A DNA stretch of 64,000 nucleotides from Merluccius polli (lineage: Eukaryota; Chordata; Actinopteri; Gadiformes; Merlucciidae). Positions 11,631 through 21,599 of this stretch are shown here, piece by piece. The stretch covers positions 617,001 through 681,000 of the forward strand of contig JAOPHQ010006257.1 in NCBI GenBank assembly GCA_030340625.1, written 5' to 3'. The notes under the pieces were generated by a model, which did no database searches, was not told the DNA's origin, and saw only the letters and a list, made by a program, of their open reading frames with translations. Made by a program: the position numbers and the translations under genes. Each line of letters starts with the position of its first letter. Positions within the stretch are counted from its first letter, which is position 1.

Positions 11631-12494
11631 GCTGCAGCACTGGGCCTTTGGAAGGAGAAGCGCCCAGGTCCGACGACAGGCCTGGAAGTGGCACTTGCTT
11701 CTGTCGCCCCGGTACCCTCTCCAAAGACCTCATAGTGCGCTCTTGGGCTTAGGTCAAAGCTGCTAAAAAACCCATCACTTCCAGGGAAGAGGACGACATT
11801 ACTGTCGTCCTTTAGGTACATCCCGGGGGAGCACACTTAAGCATATAAATGAACATTCAATTAAAATAGTCAATTTAACAGTTGCATGTTAAGACTAATT
11901 ATTTGTGCACTTATTTTTGAACTTAACGCTGACAGGAATGGTGAACACGTTGGTATGGTATGCTACATATAAGATCATCAAGAGTCATCAAAGAGACGCT
12001 AGCTAACATACGGTGCTAAACAGATCAAAACAGGATTATCCAATTAATTAACGCATGCACACCTGGAAGATTCGGCAAATCTTTTCCATGGACATGTCCT
12101 CTATCCTCAAATTGACCCTCCTTTCCCCTTTAAATAGTGTGTAAGTGTCCATGTTTAAAATCAAATGAATTGCTGCTCATGGACCGCCGCGTTTTGCATG
12201 GAACCGGATACTGAAAGAAGTTGCGTCCGCGGGAACCTCGGGGTCATAAACTCCTGACCACATGACCACTAAATTGCAAAATGTAATTTTCAAAATCAAC
12301 ATTTGGGCCCTTATTCTCATACTTGATATTCTGGTCATGCATTGTTTTTAAAAAAAGAGAAATGTGGGACTTTTGTATAATGTATAATGCAAATGAAAGA
12401 TTGATTATTGAAAAAACAGGTCACTTTTCGTTTTTCGTGTTTTTATTTCCAAACGGATATGGATTGAACGGAAGATACACGGATTCGAGGGGAC

Positions 12495-12755
12495 GTTCAG
12501 CAGTGTTGCCAGATTGGGCTGCTTTTTGAGGATCAGACAGTGTTGCCAGATAGGGCTACTTTTTGAGAAAGTTCAGCAGTGTTGTTACTACTTCAGTTAC
12601 GTCTACTTCAGCTATTAGTATTACTAATTCAGCTACTACTACAATTTCAGCTACTTCTACTACTTTCAGATTCTTCTACTATTTCAGCTTCTACTACTAC
12701 TTTCAGCTTCTTCTACTATTTCAGCTTATACTACTACTTTCAGATTCTTCAGATC
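12495..12755. repeat. Short duplication and TTCAGCTWCTACTAC low-complexity tract
   Basis: Repeats of CAGTGTTGCCAGATWGGGCT and CAGCAGTGTTG at 12,500-12,585 are followed by a degenerate TTCAGCTTCTACTACT tract. Serine- and leucine-rich frames here are incidental. Confidence 0.6.
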
Positions 12756-12934
12756 AATTCATTTTATATTTCTGCTTTGCGCTTATCATTCAGCTTCCAG
12801 CATTCACACGCGTTTTCTGCAGGAAATGCATTTTCTAGTTTTAATTAATATTCTGTCCAAACAAGCTGAACAAATAATCCACACCGTGGATACACACATC
12901 AAGCAGAAGAATATGTAAGAATATCGGCCACCAG

Positions 12935-13143
12935 GCGATTCGCGTATAGTGGGGCTTGACTGTCATCACGCGGATATTTCGCGTATAGTGGGGCTTGACG
13001 GTGATTCATCACCACAATGCGGGCGGGAGCTAGTTGATCCACTAGTCAACACGCAGGAGCTAGTTGATCCACTAGTCAACACGCCCCCAAGCGGACGAGT
13101 TTTCAAGGTGGCGCGATGTCGCGGATAATTCGCGTATAGTGGG
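12935..13143. repeat. Minisatellite fragments with GCGTATAGTGGGGCTTGAC
   Basis: GCGTATAGTGGGGCTT occurs three times between 12,942 and 13,148. A GAGCTAGTTGATCCACTAGT unit is tandemly duplicated at about 13,026-13,083; this unit is itself partly palindromic. Confidence 0.7.
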
Positions 13144-13151
13144 GCTTCTAG

Positions 13152-14007
13152 TAGGGTTGGTGATGGCTGACTGACATCACGATGGAGAGCCACCATCGTG
13201 ATGCCACGCCCCCCTCGTCCGACACACACTAATCATATAGTCTCTTCTATAGTTATTACCTAAAAACTTTGCAGGGATTGCTCTGTAAATAAATTGAAAA
13301 TATAACTAATGGTCCATATAAAGTGCTGTAAGTTAACTAGGGCTGCCCCCTAATAGTCGGCTTAGTCGATCGACGGAGGCTTAGTCGAATACATTTTCAT
13401 TAGTCGAGCAAAAAGTAAAACATCAAAATAAGAAGGCATGAGCATCGCAAACCGAATACATCCGTGGTCGCAACACGCCCTGATTTAACTAATCGCTGCA
13501 GGCATACTGACCAATACACCTGGGCAGGTAAACACCTGGGCAGGTAGACACCGCTAGACACACGGGACTCATACCGGTGATCGCGGCTTTAGTTCCCCGT
13601 GTCTGATCGCTGTAATTCGGAGCGTGAATATCGGTTGAATATCTAATATTTTTCTAACTTTAAAAAACACTTTAGTATTTTTTAAAACGATAGTCGCACA
13701 TCCCTCGTAACTACGCCGTGAAGGTGAACCCTCCCGGACTCCGCTATTAACATGAACCGCTCCGCCGAAGGAGCCGCACATCCACACGCACCGGACACCA
13801 AAATACAAACACACGTGTTCCATTTGATTGCTTTTAAATAAAGTTATGTGCAGTTATACGGTAAATACGATTATTAAAAGTGTTGGTCCATACCGTCAAT
13901 ATTAACGACCCCGCCCCCCCCCTCCCCGACGACGATATCATCGTCCATCACGATGTTTTACTGTAAACATCGGCAACTGCCAATTTAAGGGCCATCGCCC
14001 AACCCTA
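13152..14007. mobile_element. Non-autonomous hAT element (856 bp)
   Basis: Ends TAGGGTTGGTGATGGC and GGGCCATCGCCCAACCCTA are flanked by an exact 8-bp duplication GCTTCTAG (13,144-13,151 and 14,008-14,015). Inside at 13,339 is another hAT-like start (TAGGGCTGCCCCC), and a dispersed module at about 13,560-13,865 recurs at 16,855-17,160 and 44,240-44,440. Confidence 0.85.
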
Positions 14008-14370
14008 GCTTCTAGGTTCCTCGCGTGCCCGCTTGCGCGTAATCAAATGTTTCAAGTGGGTTTGTTGTTTCTTTCTTCTTTTCTACTTTGCTTCTTCTAC
14101 AAGAGCCAATTAATATGCTCATCGCCACCAAGTGGTCAGGGTGTGAAATGCAATCTGTCAAAATGACGGACGGCCCTCAGATTTTTCCGTCACCGTTTTA
14201 AAAAAACGGTCAATGAAAATATTCGGTTAACGCGACCCCTATACATGTAACGTGGTTGTTTGAGTTATGTTAAATCCAGCTAAATGGTTCAACAGTGCCA
14301 TCTACTGTTGTTAAAGTGTACCTGCAGGGAGTGGTCGGGTCATTAGGGCAATGAATTCTGGGGATTCTTC

Positions 14371-14395
14371 AAAGACATTGAGAGAATTCCATGAG
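14371..14395 (+). ncRNA. Putative exon A of a non-coding transcript (3' part)
   Basis: The shared sequence AAAGACATTGAGAGAATTCC ends in ATGAG, followed directly by a GTAATA donor. Its exact continuation with exon B is found without an intron at 17,664-17,756. The true 5' limit of this exon is unknown. All frames stop quickly, so the transcript is probably non-coding. Confidence 0.5.
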
Positions 14396-14489
14396 GTAAT
14401 ACGTGTGTTAAGTCTGTGCGCATATTTAATAATTAACTATATGAACTGTAGTTAGAAGTTGAGCTGTTTATGTAACGTTGGAATATATA

Positions 14490-15709
14490 CACTCACCGGC
14501 CACTTTATTAGGTACACCTGTCCAACTGCTCGTTAACGCAAATTTCTAATCAGCCAATCACATGGCAGCAACTCAATGCATTTAGGCATGTAGACATGGT
14601 CAGGACGATCTGCTGCAGTTCAAACCGAGCATCAGAATGGGGAAGAAAGGTGATTTAAGTGACTTTGAACGTGGCATGGTTGTTGGTGCCAGACGGGCTG
14701 GTCTGAGTATTTCAGAGACTGCTGATCTACTGGGTTTTTCACGCACAACCATCTCTAGGGTTTACAGAGAATGGTCCGAAAAAGAGAAAATATCCAGTGA
14801 GCGGCAGTTCTGTGGGCGCAAATGCCTTGTTGATGCTAGAGGTCAGAGGAGAATGGCCAGACTGGTTCGAGCTGATAGAAAGGCAACTGTAACTCAAATA
14901 ACCACTCGTTACAACAGAGGTATGCAGAAGAGCATCTCTGAACGCACAACACGTCGAACCTTGAGGCGGATGGGCTACAGCAGCAGAAGACCACACCGGG
15001 TGCCACTCCTGTCAGCTAAGAACAGGAAACTGAGGCTACAATTCGCACAGGCTCACCAAAATTGGACAATCGAAGATTGGAAAAACGTTGCCTGGTCTGA
15101 TGAGTCTCGATTTCTGCTGCGACATTCGGATGGTAGGGTCAGAATTTGGCGTCAACAACATGAAAGCATGGATCCATTCTGCCTTGTATCAACGGTTCAG
15201 GCTGGTGGTGGTGGTGTAATGGTGTGGGGGATATTTTCCTGGCACACTTTGGGCTTATTAGTACCAATTGAGCATTGTGTCAAAGCCACAGACTACCTGA
15301 GTATTGTTGCTGACCATGTCCATCCCTTTATGACCACAGTGTACCCATCTTCTGATGGCTACTTCCAGCAGGATAACGCGCCATGTCATAAAGCGCGAAT
15401 CATCTCAGACTGGTTTCTTGAACATGACAATGAGTTCACTGTACTCAAATGGCCTCCACAGTCACCAGATCTCAATCCAATAGAGCACCTTTGGAATGTG
15501 GTGGAACGGGAGATTCGCATCATGGATGTGCAGCCGACAAATCTGCAGCAACTGCGTGATGCTATCATGTCAATATGGACCAAACTCTCTGAGGAATGTT
15601 TCCAGTACCTTGTTGAATCTGTGCCACGAAGGATTAAGGCAGTTCTGAAGGCAAAAGGGGGTCCAACCCGGTACTAGCAAGGTGTACCTAATAAAGTGGC
15701 CGGTGAGTG
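14490..15709 (+). mobile_element. Complete Tc1/mariner element, copy 1
   Basis: Inverted ends CACTCACCGGCCACTTTAT are flanked by TA on each side (14,488-14,489 and 15,710-15,711). Length is 1220 bp with one open reading frame. The second copy at 44,829-46,048 is the same length and differs at about five places that I noticed, so the family moved recently. Confidence 0.95.
14637..15677 (+). CDS. Tc1-like transposase, apparently intact (346 aa)
   Basis: The protein catalyses cut-and-paste transposition of the enclosing Tc1 element at TA dinucleotides. The N-terminus (about residues 1-110) is the paired-like double helix-turn-helix DNA-binding region (LSDFERGMVVGARRAG, then SISETADLLGFSRTTIS). 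The DDE/D core follows: first Asp in VAWSDESRFLL (about 155), second in YFQQDNAPCHKA (about 245), and the final acid in PQSPDLNPIEHLW. The frame is uninterrupted from ATG to TAG and of normal family length. The start is the first ATG after the inverted repeat. Compared with the copy near 45,000, this one keeps a Gln codon where the other has a stop, has Cys where the other has Arg in the EHxVKA segment, and Asn for Asp in LWxVV. Activity is plausible but unproven. Confidence 0.93.
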   Translation: MGKKGDLSDFERGMVVGARRAGLSISETADLLGFSRTTISRVYREWSEKEKISSERQFCGRKCLVDARGQRRMARLVRADRKATVTQITTRYNRGMQKSISERTTRRTLRRMGYSSRRPHRVPLLSAKNRKLRLQFAQAHQNWTIEDWKNVAWSDESRFLLRHSDGRVRIWRQQHESMDPFCLVSTVQAGGGGVMVWGIFSWHTLGLLVPIEHCVKATDYLSIVADHVHPFMTTVYPSSDGYFQQDNAPCHKARIISDWFLEHDNEFTVLKWPPQSPDLNPIEHLWNVVEREIRIMDVQPTNLQQLRDAIMSIWTKLSEECFQYLVESVPRRIKAVLKAKGGPTRY

Positions 15710-15825
15710 TATGTTTAAGATACGTTTTGCCATGTTTTTGTTTGTTTTCAAGTCGCCTTTTGTATGTTTTATTGGTCGGGAAAATTCCTGTTTAAGCTAG
15801 CTCACGTTATATGCCGTCCTTACAG

Positions 15826-15893
15826 TGAACACACTGATTGTCCGTGCCCACGTTGATGAATCTCTCCGCTGTTGTTTTCCATAAAATATGCAG
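15826..15893 (+). ncRNA. Putative exon B of a non-coding transcript (68 nt)
   Basis: A 68-nt segment bounded by a CCTTACAG acceptor and a GTATGC donor. The same 68 nt sits directly after exon A at 17,689-17,756. The intron between exons A and B contains the Tc1 element. Confidence 0.5.
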
Positions 15894-15999
15894 GTATGCA
15901 CAGTAGCTATGTGTTAATTTTGCAAACTGTTTTAATAGTGTGCAGCTCGAATATTGTCTGCTGGTTTGTTATATTAGTGTTTTATTGTCACTTTGTAAT

Positions 16000-17439
16000 T
16001 AGGGCTGGACCCGAATATTCGACTATTCGGATATTCGTTCGTTGGGTAGGTATTCGGTTTTCAATTTTGGGATTCGGATATTCGTTTTTTTTTTGTTTTT
16101 TTTTCTAAATGTAGGCTATCACTAAAGGCGAACCGCAAAATACATTTTGTCAGCACATTCTTGTACTATATTTATACTTGACTGTTAAGATGTGGAAATA
16201 TATACCATCTCAGCTTGGGCGCGTGACATCACTCACAGCAGTGAACGCAGGCTTCAGTTTGTAGCGTTTGTAGCGCACCGCGGACCTACGACCGTATTAT
16301 GACAGTCCTGGACCGGCCCAATAATCTGGACCGGCCCAAAAATAATAATACACAAAATAAAAAAATACAAAATAATCGGCCTGAAATCGTCCGGCCGAAC
16401 CTCCCTATGGCAGCCCGTCCCTGGTTATAGGCCTATGCGGCGCTCGTAAAAGCCGAACAATGCGCTCTTAAAGGTTTGGAGATTCAACAAGACTAAATCT
16501 GTATTCCAATCACAATAAGTAGCCTACTGATCGGCCAACAATAATCAAACAAGGCAGTAAAAGTGGGCATTAAACTGTATAACTGTTTTGAAAAAAGGGG
16601 AAAAGGCCGACATATGCCGATACAATATGCAGCCGGCGCTCGGAAAAGGCTCGCGACAAAAAGATGAGCCACACATTTAGAAACAATTGCATGAACTATC
16701 TAAAAGCAATACCTTAGTCAGAAAACATATATGAGGCTGAACGTTTTGCTAAAATGTCAGTTATGGAAGTATTTAAAATGTTGGAGCGGCTGGCTTGACC
16801 ACGCGAACCGAGAGACAGCTGTCTTGACCGCAGTACGCGATCGGTCATTAATCAATAATCGTATTTAACCGTATAACTGCACACAACTTTATTTAACAGC
16901 AAGCAAATGGAAAACACGTGTTGGTATTGTGGTGTCCGGTGCGTGTGGACGTGCGGCTCCATGCGGAGCGGTTCATGTTAATAGCGGAGTCCGGGAGGGT
17001 TCACCTTCACGGCGTAGTTACTAGGGATGTGCGACTATCGTCTTAAAAATACTAAAGTGTTTTTTAAAGTTAGAAAGATATTAGATATTCAACCGATATT
17101 CACGCTCCGAATTACAGCGATCAGACACGGGGAACTAAAGCCGCGATCACCGCACCGCTTCAAGACTCACAGTATGCAACACAACGTCCTTTTGATCGAT
17201 AACAATATAAATTGATCGACACATTTCTTAACGATCAATGATCGATCATCGATTAATTATGCCCATCCCTAATAAGGAGTAATGTGGGAACATCTGGGGC
17301 TAAGGCAATTGGCATAAAAAACTTTTTTTTTTTTTTTTTTTGACCCCCCCCCCCCCCCCCCCCCCCGAATATTCGAATATTCGCTGTTGATTACTACCGA
17401 AGCTCCGGAGCCCAAAATATGGTATTCGGGACAGCCCTA
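16000..17439. mobile_element. Non-autonomous hAT element (1440 bp)
   Basis: TAGGGCTGGACCCGAATA at the left mirrors TATTCGGGACAGCCCTA at the right, with an exact 8-bp duplication TTTGTAAT (15,992-15,999 and 17,440-17,447). It contains the dispersed module (about 16,855-17,160), a smaller hAT-like segment from TAGGGATGTGCGACTATCG at about 17,024, and a long poly-T then poly-C tract at about 17,321-17,366. No transposase. Confidence 0.9.
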
Positions 17440-17663
17440 TTTGTAATACATGTTAAGAGGTTACTAAAAATATGGTAAAGCAGCAGGTTAATGCACTTAT
17501 GTGAGGTCTGTGAACTGAAGAATGTATTTTTGTTTTTATATTAGGACAACTCTTATTTCTTTATTGTTTAAAAGAAGAGTGAGAATTCTGTTATGCTTTA
17601 TTTATTTTATTTATGTGAACCAAATACCACTATACGATCACACTGTAATAGCCTAGTTAAAAA

Positions 17664-17830
17664 AAAGACATTGAGAGAATTCCATGAGTGAACACACTGA
17701 TTGTCCGTGCCCACGTTGATGAATCTCTCCGCTGTTGTTTTCCATAAAATATGCAGATCGATTAAAAACTGCTGTTGCCAAAACCTGGGTTCCGAGACGT
17801 TATTGTGCGAGAGACTGACCACAGAGGTCA
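17664..17830 (+). pseudogene. Spliced (intron-less) copy of the neighbouring transcript
   Basis: Exon A sequence joins exon B at 17,688/17,689 with no intron. Exon B then joins ATCGATTAAAAACTGC at 17,756/17,757, presumably exon C. In the parent copy both junctions are GT...AG-type sites. This is what a reverse-transcribed copy of a spliced RNA would look like. No poly-A tail or target duplication was recognised. Confidence 0.55.
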
Positions 17831-17861
17831 CATATACGTATGTTTGTGTATGTGTATATAT

Positions 17862-17970
17862 TAGTGATGGGCCGTTATCGGCGTTACCGCACTGCGATAA
17901 CGTGAGACTCTTATCGGCGATAAAAAAATTATCGCCGTTAATCTATTGTCAAAGTTGGGTTGGGAGCTGG
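17862..17970. mobile_element. Truncated hAT end, same family as 47,819-48,367
   Basis: TAGTGATGGGCCGTTATCGG and the next ~100 bp match the left end of the hAT in the gypsy LTR near 47,819. No right end follows before the next element. Confidence 0.65.
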
Positions 17971-18193
17971 GTTTAAATATATATACATACACACACGTAC
18001 ACACAAGGCCGGATTAACCATATGGGCAACTGGGCAATTGCCCAGGGGCCCACAACATCTAAAGGGCCCAGGGCAGTGAGGGCACAAGCAAAATATCTGG
18101 TTATCTCTCGCTTCTATGTTAAACTGTCCGCCGGAGCCGTTGCGCTGCACCTATACAGTCTATGCGCTGCACAGAATCCCTGCCCCTGGCTGC

Positions 18194-18926
18194 AAGTGGG
18201 CCTCGCTGCGGAACACAAGATCCAGGGGGAGGGGCTGGATCTAGGTCCAGTGGGCGGCGTTACAGAAGTGGGCGGGTTACAGAAGAAACCAGTCGTTACA
18301 ATGCGACGGCGGCCGCCGCCACACTCCTGATCTGATTGGATAACTACACCACACACTTCCCCCGCTCTCTTTGAGTAGTAGCTTGCTCTTTTTTAATGTT
18401 GGACAACAAAGATATGGACCGAATCTAACACTCTGGTGCCCGCATCAGTCTGGTGGATATTGAGCTGTAACTTTTAAAGCCTCAACTAAAATAACAACCA
18501 ACTCAGAATAACGTGTTTATTTTTATTATATTATTATAGGCAGCATGGATGAAAAAATGCACAAAAAATACTTAATTAGGCCCACACACCCACCACTGCT
18601 ACCCAAGCTAGAGGCCTCCTAACCTGGGGACACATGCACCACACTCAGAAACCAGGTATTTTTTGCGGGTCAGTCTTAGATGTGACAAACTTGTCTGACC
18701 GACGAAAAATCTCTTTTAAGTATGTTCAAATTTACATTTGTTATCGCTGCCCTGCCTGCAGTGCTCCGATCAAACAACACAAAACTCTGCGGATCACGTA
18801 ACGCCGCCCGGAGCACGTAACACCGTCCACTGGACCTAGATCCAGCCCCGGAGCACGTAACGCCGCCCACTGGACCTAGATCCAGCCCCTCCCCCTGGAT
18901 CTTGTGTTCCGCAGCGAGGTGCTACT
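18194..18926. mobile_element. Mutator-like non-autonomous element with 10-bp duplication
   Basis: About 80-bp inverted ends share CTCGCTGCGGAACACAAG and GGAGGGGCTGGATC. They are flanked by CCCTGGCTGC on both sides (18,184-18,193 and 18,927-18,936). A long TIR and a 9-10 bp duplication suggest the Mutator group. It is nested in the 18,004-20,487 hAT. Confidence 0.75.
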
Positions 18927-19068
18927 CCCTGGCTGCCTGGGACCGTGATCGTGAGCTGAGACCCTCTCCTCATTGGTCAGCCCATATGAGGCGGGTCAAA
19001 GGGTGACGCCAATCAACGTGCACTGAGCAGGTTGCGTGACATCAAGCGCCTCGACACAACTCAAAAAA

Positions 19069-19659
19069 TGAAAACATGGAGAAGCTAAGTGGGAGCACGA
19101 AACGGAATTTAAAAAAGGAGAAGGAATCAGAAACGCAGAAAATTTAAAGTATATACCGAAAATAGGTAATTTCTTCACTACAGTTAGCGTTACCAACTAT
19201 TCTGCTAAGGCATCTTCCGTCAACGAGGACAGCTCAGCTAGCCAGGACATTTCTTCACTGCCGGCGCAAGCTAATGTTCACAGCCCGGAGAGCGAAGAGC
19301 CGACAGATCTGGATGGTTCCTTGTCAGACGAACTTATTCAGTTCAAGCACTTTGTGCAGAATGAGACTCGACCTGTACAGCTGCTGCAAGATCTTGAGAG
19401 ACATGGACTTAAGACAACGTTTCCAAATGTTTATGTTGCACTAAGACTGTTTTTAACCTTGCCTGTGTCTAACTACGAAGGTGAGAGTTCGTTTTCTGTT
19501 TTGAAACAAGTTAAAAATGAGCTGAGGACCAAAATGTCACAGACACGGCTCTCTGCACTTTCTCTCTTGGCCATCGAACATGAACTTGTTAGTGCCCTTG
19601 ATTTTGAAGATATTGTACACCAGTTTGCACATTCAAAGTCCAGAAAAATACCAGTGTAA
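19069..19659 (+). pseudogene. hAT transposase remnant (N-terminus fused to dimerisation domain)
   Basis: The start region (about 19,069-19,140) encodes a KLSGSTKRNLKKEKE-type N-terminus typical of ZMYM-like hAT transposases, then hits a stop. From 19,321 an open frame of 112 aa carries the C-terminal hAT dimerisation block: FPNVYVALRLFLTLPVSNYEGE, SSFSVLKQVKNELR, MSQTRLSALSLLAIEHEL. The zinc finger and catalytic RNase H-fold core are missing, so it cannot act alone. Ordinary family members run to 600-800 residues; here under 200 remain. It lies between the inverted ends of the enclosing element. Confidence 0.8.
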
Positions 19660-20898
19660 GATGTGTTTGCCAAATGAAATAAAGCATTTCAAATTTAAAC
19701 ATGCACTTCCCCATTATTTAGGATTCAAATTGTGTATTTTGCCAGATTATGTAGCATTTATTTTTGTCTTGTCTAATTGAGAGAAATTGACAGATTTCCA
19801 AATGTTTATCTTGCACTGAAATGTTTAACCCTTGCCTGTCTTGCAGATGGTACTGCATTTTATTTATTTTTTCCTTGTGGTGGCTCTATGAAAATGCTGT
19901 AAATTGTTTATTGTTGTTGACAGAAAACAGGCAGATTTCAAAATGTTTATATTGCACTATAACTTGATTGTCCTGTTGAATTCTGAGGTGATGGTGATTT
20001 CTGTTTAGGACCAAAATGTTACTTGATTCTAGGAGATTGCGGATTTTTGTTTGTGTCTTGTCTGTGGACTTCCTCTGTGATGGCTCTATCAGTTCAATAC
20101 ATTTGTGTTGGGAATAGGTGTTGTTAAATAAATATTGGATGCTTTGAAAGTGGTTGCTTATTTATTATTTTGTGAAAAATCCCTCTCTATGTAGTGGGTC
20201 AATTTTTCCAGATTATACTGATGCTGATGTGTTTTGATTTCATAATATATGTGAGTGAGTGGCCTTGACAAGAGGACATAGTGGTGCATTTGTAGTTGTA
20301 TTAGCATTTGCACATCTGTACATCAAAATGCACTTGCTGACAGTTAGTTATTGAAGTATTGAGTATATTTGCTGTATATTACTGTAATGTATTCTTTATT
20401 TTGCCAATTATGGTGATCCTGGGGTCGTGATGATGGGGCCCTTGAATATTGTTGCCCAGGGTACAGCAAAATGTTAATCTGGCCCTGTTCAGAGGTCATC
20501 AGAAGAATAAAAAAAATGGGGGGAATGACTTGGGAGTAAGATAGAGACCTGGGGCCTCATGTACGAAGGTTGCGTACGCACAAAAACGTGGCGTACGCAA
20601 AAAAAAATGGCGTTCCACGCTCACGTTCAGATGTATGAAACGTGAAATGACCGTGGAAATGTGCGGTGCCTCACGTCAACTTCTTGGCTGGCGTACGCAC
20701 GTTTCTACAGCTATTGTTCCTTTGGCGACACTTATAGGTGACGCTGGGAAACTGTTAATAATGTCAACAACAATTAGTCGTCAGAGTGATGTGCACGTCA
20801 GAGACACACTTATGAACAACTAACACACCCACCGTGTTCGCAATTATATGGGTGGATATAAAAGCATGCGCAATATGATGAAGAAAATGGTATTACCG

Positions 20899-21030
20899 AT
20901 GGCAGCGTTAGCGTTGTTAGAGGACCTTGCAAATGGTGATCTGACGTGAGCGAGTATTTAGGGAACGCGAGGATTTACTTGCAAACGATGACAATTGGCT
21001 CATAAGCCGATTTCGAATGTGCGACAAAGT
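20899..21030 (+). pseudogene. Harbinger transposase N-terminal fragment
   Basis: The reading begins MAALALLEDLANGDL, then continues in other frames with segments resembling the usual R-E-R-V-F-R and DDNWLISRFR start of Harbinger transposases. Stops and shifts break it within 45 codons, and the catalytic core is absent. Confidence 0.55.
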
Positions 21031-21048
21031 ATGCGGGAGTTATTAGCG

Positions 21049-21360
21049 TTACGGAATTTGCTCTAAAACAGCGCCACCTAGTGGTCTTCCAAGTGTGCGG
21101 CATGAAAGTGACGCATAGAATATATTCCTCCGCTTCACCTCCACCTTCAGATCCAACCACTTCTTTTTCACCTGTGTGTGTGTGCGCTGCTCGGACCCCA
21201 CGGCATGTACCGCCTCACACACACACTCCCACTCATTTCCTTCCTCTTCATATTGATCCCTGCTGACGGGACCAGAGAGAATCTCCCTCCGCGGCTCCAC
21301 GTCATTCACCACAATCTCCAACTCGGACTCTGTGAAATGTCTTTTCTTTCCTTTGTTCAT
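21049..21360 (-). CDS. Myb/SANT-like accessory protein of Harbinger (partial)
   Basis: From the Met at 21,360 the protein begins MNKGKKRHFTESELEIVV and contains EWECVCEAVHAVGSEQRT and KKKWLDLKVEVKRR. This is the tryptophan-spaced trihelix/Myb pattern of the second gene of PIF/Harbinger elements, which helps nuclear import and DNA binding of the transposase. The frame ends just beyond the domain, so it is probably a single exon or a truncated form. It lies inside the internally deleted element and points toward the transposase remnant. Confidence 0.7.
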   Translation of the reverse strand: MNKGKKRHFTESELEIVVNDVEPRREILSGPVSRDQYEEEGNEWECVCEAVHAVGSEQRTHTQVKKKWLDLKVEVKRRNIFYASLSCRTLGRPLGGAVLEQIP

Positions 21361-21557
21361 GCTTGTGTTACACCCATAGAGTGCAAGTTGATTCAAGGGT
21401 TGGCATATTTTAGAAAAGATGTTATTCTGAAGGAATAAATTAAACAAAAAGACAAGTGAGTCGGCTTCAGTGCTTTACTGGTCCCGGTTAACTGCCAACT
21501 GGAACGCAGCGCAGCCCACAGTTTATATAGCCGCGGGTGGTCTCGTGCCTTTAATAC

Positions 21558-21559
<2 letters not shown>

Positions 21560-21598
<39 letters not shown>
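21560..21598. repeat. (AAT)n microsatellite
   Basis: About 13 AAT units inside the Harbinger element. Confidence 0.9.

Positions 21599-21599
<1 letters not shown>

Larger units (their letters stand above)
8262..12152 (-). pseudogene. Second transposon gene ending in a RING-like domain
   Basis: This is a minus-strand multi-exon gene inside the 3798-12,485 transposon. Exon 1 starts at ATG 12,152 (MDTYTLFKGERRVNL) and ends near a CAG|GTGTGC donor. Exon 2 starts near 11,830, is interrupted by a fold-back (11,197-11,630) and a hAT (10,147-11,156), and ends at AAAG|GTGAGT near 10,107. Exon 3 (9683 to about 9490) has an in-frame TAA after DSQGN. Exon 4 is near 9180-9088, exon 5 about 8767-8547, and the last exon runs 8459-8262. 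Splice phases agree across exons 2-6. The last two exons make a CLVC...CCKSLVACQAC...CLKC zinc-binding pattern, but a one-base shift in exon 5 breaks it. Its function is unknown; it may be an accessory or DNA-binding factor. Two insertions, a stop and a shift make it non-functional. Confidence 0.65.
3798..12485. mobile_element. Two-gene DNA transposon with integrase-like gene (IS3EU-like?)
   Basis: The ends are about 60-bp imperfect inverted repeats beginning AATCCGTGTATCTTCCGTTC, flanked on both sides by an exact 6-bp duplication CGAGGG (3792-3797 and 12,486-12,491). Inside are two convergent multi-exon genes: an integrase-core (rve-like) gene on + (4148-7848) and a second gene on - ending in a RING-like domain (12,152-8262). 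Removing a 1010-bp hAT and a 434-bp fold-back leaves about 7.2 kb. A 6-bp duplication plus an integrase-like transposase fits the eukaryotic IS3EU superfamily as I remember it; that assignment is inference. Both genes carry disabling changes, so this copy looks dead. Confidence 0.8.
2593..14246. mobile_element. Possible large hAT-like shell (ends only)
   Basis: The left sequence near 2593 (CAGAGGTTGCGCTAGAC, then GTCCGTCATTTTGAC) is mirrored near 14,150-14,246 (GTCAAAATGACGGAC, then GTTAACGCGACCCCT). Both ends carry the same GTCCGTCATTTTGAC motif about 30 bp in. No exact target duplication was found, and the interior is mostly other elements, so this may be two separate relics. Confidence 0.35.
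18004..20487 (+). mobile_element. Internally deleted hAT (ZMYM-like transposase family)
   Basis: The left end CAAGGCCGGATTAAC mirrors GTTAATCTGGCCCTG at 20,473-20,487. Both ends continue with GGGCAA/TTGCCCAGG and GGGCCC blocks. It holds the fused N- and C-terminal remnants of a hAT transposase, with the middle missing. The target duplication was not clear. Confidence 0.75.
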
